Below, one piece after another: positions 1-5,642 of a stretch of DNA of 5,642 nucleotides. The position numbers and the translations under genes were made by a program. Numbering within the stretch: the stretch's first letter is position 1; the number at the start of each line of letters is the position of its first letter. The DNA is from AWTP1-18 sp036518635 (GTDB taxonomy: Bacteria; Pseudomonadota; Gammaproteobacteria; Burkholderiales; Rhodocyclaceae): assembly GCA_036518635.1 (NCBI GenBank), contig DATDMT010000089.1:1-5642 (forward strand). The letters run 5' to 3'. A model generated the notes under the pieces. It had not been told where the DNA came from, made no database searches, and saw only the letters and a program-made list of their open reading frames with translations.

Positions 1-398
1 TCCTCGCTGCCGTCCTTTTCCGGGCCGCCGGCGCAGAAGGTGCACTTGTCCATCTTGCCGCGCATGCCGAAGGCGCCGCTCTGCGGGAACTGCGGCGCGC
101 CGAAGGGGCAGGCGTAGAGGCAGTAGCCGCAGCCGATGCACTGGTCCTTGTCGTGCAGCACCAGGCCTTCGTCGGTGCGATAGAACACGTCGGCCGGACA
201 GACCGCCATGCAGGGTGCGTCCGAGCAGTGCATGCAGGCCACCGAGATGCTCTTCTCGCCGGGCTGGCCGTCGCCCAGGGTGACGACGCGGCGGCGCGAG
301 ACGCCCCAGGGGGTTTCGTGTTCGTTCTTGCAGGCGGTGACGCAGCCGTTGCATTCGATGCAGCGTTCGGCGTCACAGAGAAATTTCATTCGAGCCAT
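1..398 (-). CDS. fdhB: Formate dehydrogenase iron-sulfur (beta) subunit, 3' part missing
   Basis: Electron-transfer subunit of a periplasm-facing formate dehydrogenase; it takes electrons from FdhA towards the membrane subunit. The first 132 residues are visible and the gene runs off the left edge. Cysteine motifs seen: C13-x2-C16-x2-C19-x3-C23, then C55-x2-C58-x4-C63-x3-C67, then C87-x2-C90-x2-C93-x3-C97, then C119-x2-C122, where the last group is cut. This is the usual arrangement of ferredoxin-like subunits that carry four [4Fe-4S] clusters (FdhB/FdnH/NrfC/DmsB type). There is no signal peptide: the first cluster ligand is already at residue 13. The ATG at 398-396 is chosen because AGGAG lies 7 bases upstream; a second in-frame ATG at 389-387 is spaced less well. 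It follows fdhA after 13 bases. The family assignment is sure; the formate dehydrogenase role comes from the neighbour. Confidence 0.95.
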   Translation of the reverse strand, partial: MARMKFLCDAERCIECNGCVTACKNEHETPWGVSRRRVVTLGDGQPGEKSISVACMHCSDAPCMAVCPADVFYRTDEGLVLHDKDQCIGCGYCLYACPFGAPQFPQSGAFGMRGKMDKCTFCAGGPEKDGSE

Positions 399-403
399 GA
401 TGG

Positions 404-411
404 TTCTCCTT
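404..411 (-). promoter_or_regulatory. Ribosome binding site of fdhB
   Basis: On the minus strand AAGGAGAA lies directly behind the fdhA stop codon (414-412), with AGGAG ending 7 bases before the ATG at 398. It decides the start in favour of this ATG over the in-frame ATG three codons later. Its contact with the fdhA stop suggests coupled translation of the two subunits. Confidence 0.85.
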
Positions 412-3297
412 TCAGGCCCTGACGACCTGGCAGACGGTCGTCTTGGTTTCCTGCATCATCGTCACGCTGTCGTAGCCGTAGGTGGTGCCGGTGTTGGCCG
501 CCTCGCCGCGGACGATGGGGTGGGCGCCCTCGGGGTAGTACTTGAGCATGTCCTCGCCCATCCAGCGTCCCGAGAAGTGGTAGGGCATGAAGCAGGTGTC
601 GGCGCCGACCCGCTCGGTGACCTGGGCCTTGACCTTGAGCTGGGCGCCGGTCGGCGTCTTGACCCAGACGTCGTCGCCGTCGCGGATGCCACGGTCATTG
701 GCGGCCTTGGGGTTGATCTCGATGAACATGTCCTGCTGCAGCTCGGCCAGCCAGGGGTTGGAGCGGGTCTCCTCGCCGCCGCCCTCGTACTCGACCAGGC
801 GGCCGGAGGTGAGGATCAGCGGGAACTCCTTGCCGATGTCCTTGTTCTTCTGCTGCACGCTCTTGTAGAGGGTGGGCAGGCGCCAGAAGGCCTTCTTGTC
901 GTCGTGGGTCGGGTACTTCTCGATCATGTCCGGCCGCGTCGAGAACAGGGGCTCGCGGTGCAGCGGCACCGGATCGGGGAAGTTCCACACCAGGGCGCGG
1001 GCCTTGGCGTTGCCGAAGGGATGGCAGCCATGGACCTGCATCACGACGCGGATGATGCCGCCGGAGAGGTCGGTCTTCCAGTTCTTGCCTTCGGCCTCCT
1101 TCTTCTCGGCCTCGGTCAGGTCGTCCCACCAGCCCAGCTTCTTCAGCAGCAAGTGGTCGAACTCGGGGTAGCCGAACTGCAGGTCGGCGCCCTTCGAGGC
1201 CGAGCCGTCGCCGGCCAGCAGCGAAACGCCGTCGCGCTCGACGCCGAAGTTGGCGCGGAAGTTACCGCCGCCTTCCATCACATGCTTGCTGGTGTCGTAG
1301 AGGTTGGGCGAGCCCGGGTGCTTCATTTCCGGCGTGCCGTAGCAGGGCCAGGGCAGGCCGAAGTATTCGCCGTCGCAAGGGCCGCCCTTGGCGCGCAGGG
1401 TCTTCGGGTCGAAGGTGCTCATGTTCTTCATGTGCAGCTTCAGCCGTTCCGGCGACTGGCCGCTGTAGCCGATGGTCCAGGTGCCCTTGTTGATCTCGCG
1501 CAGGATGTCCTCGACGTTGGGCTCGTTGTTGGCGACCTTGATGTTCTTGCACAGCTCCTTCTCGAAGCCGAACTTCTGCGCCAGCAGATACATGATGGTG
1601 TGGTCGGGCTTGGATTCGAACAGGGGCTCGATCACCTTCTCGCGCCATTGCAGCGAGCGGTTCGAAGCGGTGGCCGAGCCGCTGGTCTCGAACTGGGTCG
1701 AGGCCGGCAGCAGGTAGACGCCGTCCTTGCGCGCCATCGCTGCCATCGCCGCGGTGGCCGAGGGATAGGGGTCGATCACCATCAGCAGGTCGAGGGCCTT
1801 CATCGCCTCAATCATTTCCTTGCCGCGGGTTTGCGAATTCGGCGCCATGCCCCAGTAGACGACCGCCTTGAGGTTGGGGCCCTGGTCGATCAGCTCGTTC
1901 TTTTCCAGCACGCCGTCGATCCAGCGCGAGACGGTGATGCCCGGCTTGGTCATCATCGCTTCGGAGACGTAGCGGCCCTTGAGCCATTCGTAATCGACGC
2001 CCCACACCTTCGCCCAGTACTTCCAGGCGCCGGTGGCGATGCCGTAGTAGCCGGGCAGGGAGTCGGGGTTCGGGCCGACGTCGGTGGCGCCCTGCACATT
2101 GTCGTGGCCGCGGAAGATGTTGGCGCCGCCGCCCGAGACGCCGATGTTGCCCAGGGCCAGTTGCAGGCAGCAGAAGGCGCGGACGATGGCGTTGCCGACG
2201 GTGTGCTGGGTCTGGCCCATGCACCAGACGATGGTCGAGGGCCGGTTCATCGCCATGGTCTCGGCGATCTTGTAGAGCGTGTCGCCATCGACGCCGCTGA
2301 CTTCCTGCACCTTCTCCGGGGTCCACTTGGCGCATTCCTCGCGCACCTTGTCCATGCCGTAGACCCGGTCGGCGATGTACTTCTTGTCTTCCCAGCCGTT
2401 CTTGAAGACCTGGTTGAGGACGCCCCAGATCACCGGGATGTCGGTGCCGGAGCGGAAGCGCACGTACATGTCGGCCTTGGCCGCGGTGCGGGTGAAGCGC
2501 GGATCGGCGACGATCACCTTGGCGCCGTTTTCCTTGGCGTGCAGCACGTGGAGCATTGCCACCGGGTGCGCCTCGGCAGCGTTGCTGCCCATGAAGAAGA
2601 TCGCCTTGGCGTTCTGCATGTCGTTGTAGGAGTTGGTCATCGCGCCGTAACCCCAGGTGTTGGCGACGCCGGCCACCGTGGTCGAGTGGCAGACGCGGGC
2701 CTGGTGGTCGCAGTTGTTGGTGCCCCACATCGAGACGAACTTGCGCAGCAGGTAGGACTGCTCGTTGCTGTGCTTGGACGAGCCGATCCAGTACACCGCG
2801 TCGGGGCCGTGGGTCTTGCGGATCGCCAGCAGCTTCTCGGCGATCTCGCTCAGGGCCTGGTCCCAGCTGATCTTCTGGTACTTGCCGTCCACCAGCTTCA
2901 TCGGGTACTTCAGGCGCATTTCGCCGTGGCCGTGCTCGCGCACCGAAGCACCCTTGGCGCAATGGGCGCCGAGGTTGATCGGCGAATCGAACACCGGCGC
3001 CTGGCGCACCCAGACGCCGTTCACCACTTCGGCATCAATGGCGCAGCCCACCGAACAGTGGGTGCAGATGGTGCGGCGGACCTGGACATCGCCGGCCTTC
3101 GGCGCATCCGCGGCGCGGGCCTTGGCCGGGGCCATCAGGCCCATGCCGACCTGGCTGGCGACGGCACCGGCGCCGAGGCCGATGCCGGAATGCTTGAGGA
3201 AACTGCGCCGGTCCATGGTTTGCGGCGCCGTCAGCGGCACGTCGCGCGTCAGGCGGCTTTGGCGCGTGGTGCCCCTACTTTTCTTTTGCATCAGCAT
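412..3297 (-). CDS. fdhA: Formate dehydrogenase catalytic (alpha) subunit, Tat-exported, Cys type
   Basis: Molybdopterin enzyme of 961 residues that oxidises formate to CO2, probably on the periplasmic side of the membrane. Visible parts: a Tat signal (R30-R31-S-F-L-K, then a Gly/Ala-rich hydrophobic stretch, with AxA sites near 58-62); a [4Fe-4S] site C78-x2-C81-x3-C85 with C113; the active-site motif RVCH (201-204), where C203 sits at the place of selenocysteine in E. coli FdnG and H204 follows; the GQTQHTVG segment (361-368) typical of formate dehydrogenases; and a C-terminal pterin-dinucleotide binding domain (about 825-955, beginning with LILTSGRL). Length is slightly below that of E. 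coli FdnG, as expected for the FDH3-like alpha subunits of Betaproteobacteria. The frame stays open upstream to 3372, but the ATG at 3297 has GAGGAGG 5 bases before it. A later ATG just before the twin arginines has no ribosome binding site. A tungsten or molybdenum cofactor cannot be told apart from sequence. Confidence 0.96.
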   Translation of the reverse strand: MLMQKKSRGTTRQSRLTRDVPLTAPQTMDRRSFLKHSGIGLGAGAVASQVGMGLMAPAKARAADAPKAGDVQVRRTICTHCSVGCAIDAEVVNGVWVRQAPVFDSPINLGAHCAKGASVREHGHGEMRLKYPMKLVDGKYQKISWDQALSEIAEKLLAIRKTHGPDAVYWIGSSKHSNEQSYLLRKFVSMWGTNNCDHQARVCHSTTVAGVANTWGYGAMTNSYNDMQNAKAIFFMGSNAAEAHPVAMLHVLHAKENGAKVIVADPRFTRTAAKADMYVRFRSGTDIPVIWGVLNQVFKNGWEDKKYIADRVYGMDKVREECAKWTPEKVQEVSGVDGDTLYKIAETMAMNRPSTIVWCMGQTQHTVGNAIVRAFCCLQLALGNIGVSGGGANIFRGHDNVQGATDVGPNPDSLPGYYGIATGAWKYWAKVWGVDYEWLKGRYVSEAMMTKPGITVSRWIDGVLEKNELIDQGPNLKAVVYWGMAPNSQTRGKEMIEAMKALDLLMVIDPYPSATAAMAAMARKDGVYLLPASTQFETSGSATASNRSLQWREKVIEPLFESKPDHTIMYLLAQKFGFEKELCKNIKVANNEPNVEDILREINKGTWTIGYSGQSPERLKLHMKNMSTFDPKTLRAKGGPCDGEYFGLPWPCYGTPEMKHPGSPNLYDTSKHVMEGGGNFRANFGVERDGVSLLAGDGSASKGADLQFGYPEFDHLLLKKLGWWDDLTEAEKKEAEGKNWKTDLSGGIIRVVMQVHGCHPFGNAKARALVWNFPDPVPLHREPLFSTRPDMIEKYPTHDDKKAFWRLPTLYKSVQQKNKDIGKEFPLILTSGRLVEYEGGGEETRSNPWLAELQQDMFIEINPKAANDRGIRDGDDVWVKTPTGAQLKVKAQVTERVGADTCFMPYHFSGRWMGEDMLKYYPEGAHPIVRGEAANTGTTYGYDSVTMMQETKTTVCQVVRA

Positions 3298-3302
3298 GAT
3301 GG

Positions 3303-3309
3303 CCTCCTC
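3303..3309 (-). promoter_or_regulatory. Ribosome binding site of fdhA, overlapping the upstream stop codon
   Basis: GAGGAGG on the minus strand, 5 bases before the ATG at 3297. It shares bases with the TGA stop (3310-3308) of the small Tat protein gene, so ribosomes ending there are placed over the fdhA start. It rules out the longer upstream reading of fdhA, which would overlap the small gene. Confidence 0.88.
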
Positions 3310-3529
3310 AGATGCGGGTGCTGCGGTAATAGCGCAGCACGTGGTCGGTGAGCTGGTAGCCGCGCCCCGCATCGTCGGGCGCGGCGGCGGGGGCCGCTTC
3401 GGCGGCAGGCGGGCTGTGCGTGGCGACGGCGGCGGCCACCGCGCCGATGCTGCCGAGCGAGGCGGTCAGCAGGAACTCGCGGCGGCGCAGTTGGGCGCTG
3501 GGGGGCTTGGGGGTTTGTGCGGGTTTCAT
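3308..3529 (-). CDS. Small Tat-exported protein, 'formate dehydrogenase region TAT target' type
   Basis: A 73-residue protein of unproven function found beside formate dehydrogenase genes. Seen: a Tat motif R16-R17-E-F-L followed by a hydrophobic Ala/Gly-rich stretch (about 21-37), an Ala/Pro-rich linker (39-51), and a short C-terminal part with Y58, T61, D62-H63-V64 and Y67-Y68. From memory, the family (TIGR02811) has a C-terminal motif of the form Y-[HRK]-x-[TS]-x-H-[IV]-x-[TS]-Y-Y. This protein fits except Q59 at the basic position and R66 at the Ser/Thr position. A Tat signal suggests that it is folded, or bound to a folded partner, before export; a small subunit or assembly factor of the enzyme is possible. 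The ATG at 3529 is chosen for GGAGGAG 6 bases upstream. An in-frame ATG five codons earlier overlaps that site and is unlikely. It lies between the chaperone gene (25 bases away) and fdhA (10 bases away). Confidence 0.88.
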   Translation of the reverse strand: MKPAQTPKPPSAQLRRREFLLTASLGSIGAVAAAVATHSPPAAEAAPAAAPDDAGRGYQLTDHVLRYYRSTRI

Positions 3530-3535
3530 AAGGGT

Positions 3536-3542
3536 CTCCTCC
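3536..3542 (-). promoter_or_regulatory. Ribosome binding site of the small Tat protein gene
   Basis: GGAGGAG on the minus strand, 6 bases before the ATG at 3529. It lies in the 25-base gap after the chaperone gene and excludes the in-frame ATG that overlaps it (3544-3542). Confidence 0.85.
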
Positions 3543-3554
3543 ATCACGGGCACG

Positions 3555-4145
3555 TCATCGCGCCGACTGTTCAGCTTCACCATCCAGGTAGCAGCGGGTG
3601 AAGCCCGCCACCGCCCGATAGAAATCGTTGGCCTCGGCCTCCAGGCGCTGGCACAGGGCGCCATGCCAGGACGCCAGATGCCGGCGGAAAAACTCGGTCT
3701 GCTGCGGCCGGTTGTCGCCGACCAGCATCGCCATCACCTCGAGCAGGGCGGCGATGTGATCCTCGGGCTCGCGCACTTCCTCCTGGCGGGCGAAGCCGAG
3801 TTCCGCCAGGTCGTCGCGCAGCCGCGCCAGGGGCATGTCCATCAAGGAACCGGCCTGATGCCAGGAACCGTAGAGCATCACCTTGGGTTCGCCGATGCCG
3901 AGGAACAGGCTGGCGTACTCGTCCTCCAGCTCGCTGGCGGTATGGCGCGCGGCGGCGGCGCAGAGCGCGTTCCAGTGCTTGCCCAGCTCGTCGTCGGCGC
4001 CGCTGGCGGACTCGGCCAGGGCATCGAGCAGGGCGCCGTCCGGCGCGGCGCGGAACAGACGGGCGAGCACCCGATAGACATCGGCACGCACCTGGTCGCC
4101 CGCATCCAGCGGGTAGAACTCGGTGGCGGCAAGGGCGGCATTCAT
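3555..4145 (-). CDS. TorD/DmsD-family chaperone for the formate dehydrogenase
   Basis: Cytoplasmic helical chaperone of 196 residues. Members of this family bind the Tat signal or the body of a molybdoenzyme and hold back export until the cofactor is in place. Seen: mostly helical sequence without membrane segments, the Y77-A-S-L80-F81 motif (family ExEYxxLF-like), and the hallmark EPEDH at 126-130 followed by a helix. Length matches TorD and DmsD (about 200). The ATG at 4145 has GGGAG 7 bases upstream and overlaps the stop of the preceding gene in an ATGA arrangement. The natural client is FdhA, encoded two genes downstream with a Tat signal; the small Tat protein between them could be a second client. 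The family is clear; the client is inferred from position. Confidence 0.92.
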   Translation of the reverse strand: MNAALAATEFYPLDAGDQVRADVYRVLARLFRAAPDGALLDALAESASGADDELGKHWNALCAAAARHTASELEDEYASLFLGIGEPKVMLYGSWHQAGSLMDMPLARLRDDLAELGFARQEEVREPEDHIAALLEVMAMLVGDNRPQQTEFFRRHLASWHGALCQRLEAEANDFYRAVAGFTRCYLDGEAEQSAR

Positions 4146-4157
4146 CGTTGTTCTCCC
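4142..4157 (-). promoter_or_regulatory. ATGA stop/start overlap with ribosome binding site for the chaperone gene
   Basis: The ATG of the chaperone gene (4145-4143) and the TGA of the polyferredoxin gene (4144-4142) share two bases. GGGAG at 4157-4153 lies within the upstream coding region, 7 bases before the start. This is the usual form of translational coupling by re-initiation. Confidence 0.85.
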
Positions 4158-5642
4158 AGGACGGACAGTTCATCGCGGTGGCGCATCAGGTCCACCACCC
4201 GACAGTCGCTGCACATCTGCAGGCGGCGCAGCGCGTTGGCGTCGGCGAACATGCTGTGGCCGCCGAGCCGCGCCAGCATCGCGTCCACCATCTGGCGGGT
4301 GCCGTAGGGCTTGCCGCAGGAAACGCAGTGGAAGGGTTCGGCGGCGTTCAGGGTGCGCGGCCGCGCCGCGTCCTCGTGCAGCCAGAGCTGCGGCGTTAGC
4401 TGGATCGCGTCTTCCGGGCAGATCTGCGCGCAGAGGCCGCATTGCACGCAGTTCTTTTCGGTGAAGCGCAGCCGCGGCTCCTCCGGTGTATCGAGCAGGG
4501 CGCCGGCCGGGCAGGCGCCGGTGCAGGACATGCACAGGGTGCAGCGCGCGGTATCCACCGTGACGCTGCCGAAGGGCGCGCCGCGGGAGAGGGGGATCGG
4601 TTCTTCCCGCGGCGGCACCAGCGCAGCGAGATGGGAGAGGGCCAGGTCGAGGGCCTGGCGCTTGTCCTTGGGGAAGGTGAATTCGGCGGCGGCGAGGGGC
4701 GTCACCGGCGGCAGGGTCCACAGCGCCGTCGCCAGGGCGGCTTCATCCACCAGGGCCAGGCGCTGGGCGCCGAAGCCGAGGGCGGCGAGGATTTCGTTGC
4801 CGATCTCGAATTGCTGCTGCAGGGCCAGCCGGTAGCCTTCGGGCATTTCGTCGTCCACCACCACGCGCAGCAGGTCGGCGCCGTAGCAGATGGTCGCCAG
4901 GGCCTGGTCGAGGCCGAAGGCGGCGACGTCATGCACGTCGAAGGGCAGCACCCGTGCCGGCAGGCCGCGGCCCTGGCGGCCGAGATCGAGGATCGCGTCG
5001 CGGCGGCGCGCGCCATGCACCAGCAGGCAGGCTTCCGCGCCGCCGGCGCGGCGGTAGGCGCGCAGGCCCTCGCGGGCCACCGCCATCAATTCGCTGGGGT
5101 TGGGATAGACGTGGCGTGCCGCGCCGGTGGGGCAGACCGTGGCGCAGCCGCCGCAGCCGGCACAAAGCGCGGCGTCGACGACGATGCGCTGGCCGTCGCT
5201 GGCGAGGGCGGCGGTGGAGCAGACGTCGATGCAGCGGGTGCAGCTGGTCTTGCCCTGGCGATGGTGGGCGCAGCGCGATTCGGTGTAGTGGAAGTAGCGC
5301 GGCCGCTGGAATTCGCCGACCAGGCCGATCAACAGCCGTGCCGCTTCGCTCTGTTCCAGCGGATCGGCGCCGGGGGCGAAGTAGCCGTCGGGCAGATGGG
5401 GCAGGCGGATCAGCGGCTGGCGCGAGAGATCCATCACCAGATCGAAGCGTTCCGTACGCGGCGGCGCGTCGAGGCGGGCGAAGTCGATGGCCTTGATCGG
5501 GCCGCAGGCCTTGATGCAGTCGCCGTGGTCCTTGCAGCGGTTGGCGTCGAACTGGGGACCGAAGCCGATGGCGTCTTCCGGGCAGGCGCGAGTGCAGGCG
5601 CCGCAGCCGGTGCAGAGTTCCAGATCGATGGGGCTGGCGTTG
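4142..5642 (-). CDS. Multi-cluster 4Fe-4S (polyferredoxin-like) protein of the formate dehydrogenase operon, 5' end missing
   Basis: The frame is open from the right edge to the TGA at 4144-4142: 499 visible residues, counted here from the first full codon (5641-5639). Three ferredoxin-like pairs are seen. Pair 1: C10-x2-C13-x2-C16-x3-C20-P with C36-x2-H39-x2-C42-x3-C46. Pair 2: C124-x9-C134-x2-C137-x3-C141 with C160-x2-C163-x2-C166-x3-C170-P. Pair 3: C367-x2-C370-x2-C373-x3-C377-P with C398-x2-C401-x2-C404-x3-C408-P. At the C-terminus are C439-x2-C442 and C477-x2-C480. Residues about 204-300 have no clusters and look like an alpha/beta domain, faintly like the FlpD/MvhD delta subunit but without its cysteines. 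A GTG at 5437 could be taken as a start, but it has no good ribosome binding site, and pair 1 is encoded in frame upstream, so the gene must begin beyond the window. No membrane segment is visible. It probably carries electrons in the cytoplasm or helps assemble the enzyme; the exact role is not known to me. Confidence 0.88.
   Translation of the reverse strand, partial: NASPIDLELCTGCGACTRACPEDAIGFGPQFDANRCKDHGDCIKACGPIKAIDFARLDAPPRTERFDLVMDLSRQPLIRLPHLPDGYFAPGADPLEQSEAARLLIGLVGEFQRPRYFHYTESRCAHHRQGKTSCTRCIDVCSTAALASDGQRIVVDAALCAGCGGCATVCPTGAARHVYPNPSELMAVAREGLRAYRRAGGAEACLLVHGARRRDAILDLGRQGRGLPARVLPFDVHDVAAFGLDQALATICYGADLLRVVVDDEMPEGYRLALQQQFEIGNEILAALGFGAQRLALVDEAALATALWTLPPVTPLAAAEFTFPKDKRQALDLALSHLAALVPPREEPIPLSRGAPFGSVTVDTARCTLCMSCTGACPAGALLDTPEEPRLRFTEKNCVQCGLCAQICPEDAIQLTPQLWLHEDAARPRTLNAAEPFHCVSCGKPYGTRQMVDAMLARLGGHSMFADANALRRLQMCSDCRVVDLMRHRDELSVLGEQR

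Noticed and set aside
399..411. Possible terminator or promoter between fdhA and fdhB
   Set aside because: The gap is only 13 bases and is filled by the ribosome binding site; no hairpin fits.
695..2962. Long Arg/Gly/Pro-rich minus-strand frames inside fdhA
   Set aside because: They are out-of-frame readings of G+C-rich fdhA codons with no motifs or suitable ribosome binding sites.
208..3351. A 1047-codon open frame on the plus strand, opposite fdhA
   Set aside because: It is in register with fdhA codons, so stops on this strand require TTA, CTA or TCA codons in fdhA, which are very rare at this G+C content. Its protein is a low-complexity run of Leu, Gly, Ala, Val, His and Asp without any motif, whereas the minus strand encodes a complete, recognisable enzyme.
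3298..3372. Longer N-terminus of FdhA starting at 3372
   Set aside because: The extension lies over the small Tat protein gene in another frame and resembles no signal sequence. The ATG at 3297 has an ideal ribosome binding site.
3530..3664. Longer N-terminus of the small Tat protein starting at 3664
   Set aside because: The extra sequence is the chaperone gene read in another frame. The Tat motif sits correctly behind the ATG at 3529, which has its own ribosome binding site.
5435..5437. GTG (with an adjacent ATG) as the start of the polyferredoxin gene
   Set aside because: There is no convincing ribosome binding site, and the frame continues upstream to the window edge encoding a complete ferredoxin motif pair, so the start is outside the window.
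4954..5496. Arg/Gly-rich plus-strand frame at the right side
   Set aside because: It is the antisense of the polyferredoxin coding region, with low-complexity composition typical of such shadows.
1..5642. CRISPR arrays, tRNA or rRNA genes, insertion sequences, large repeats
   Set aside because: None was seen; coding sequence fills nearly the whole window and no spaced direct repeats or terminal inverted repeats were noticed by eye.

Overview
The window is one side of a formate dehydrogenase operon, read entirely on the minus strand (right to left), with no gene-free stretch longer than about 30 bases. Very high G+C, strong G/C preference at third codon positions and this gene set point to a Betaproteobacterium, plausibly of the Rhodocyclales (Azoarcus/Thauera-like). 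That placement is an inference from protein style; no taxonomic marker is present.

Order in the direction of transcription: (1) a large polyferredoxin-like protein (5642 down to 4142), whose 5' end lies beyond the right edge; (2) a TorD/DmsD-family chaperone (4145-3555), joined to gene 1 by an ATGA overlap; (3) a 73-residue Tat-exported protein matching the 'formate dehydrogenase region TAT target' type (3529-3308); (4) the Tat-exported molybdopterin catalytic subunit FdhA, 961 residues, with Cys instead of selenocysteine at the active site (3297-412); (5) the four-cluster iron-sulfur subunit FdhB (398 to the left edge), cut after 132 residues. A membrane cytochrome b subunit (FdhC) would be expected just beyond the left edge, but this cannot be checked here.

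How they work together: FdhA oxidises formate on the periplasmic side of the membrane and passes electrons through its own [4Fe-4S] cluster to the chain in FdhB, then to a membrane quinone-reducing subunit. FdhB has no signal peptide of its own and is probably carried out folded with FdhA. The TorD-like chaperone probably guards cofactor loading and Tat export of FdhA, and perhaps of the small Tat protein. The roles of the polyferredoxin and of the small Tat protein are not established; they are the least explained parts of the window. All four internal starts are set by good Shine-Dalgarno sequences, three of them within 25 bases of the previous stop and two touching or overlapping it, so the genes look like one translationally coupled transcript. 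Its promoter must lie to the right of the window and its terminator to the left.
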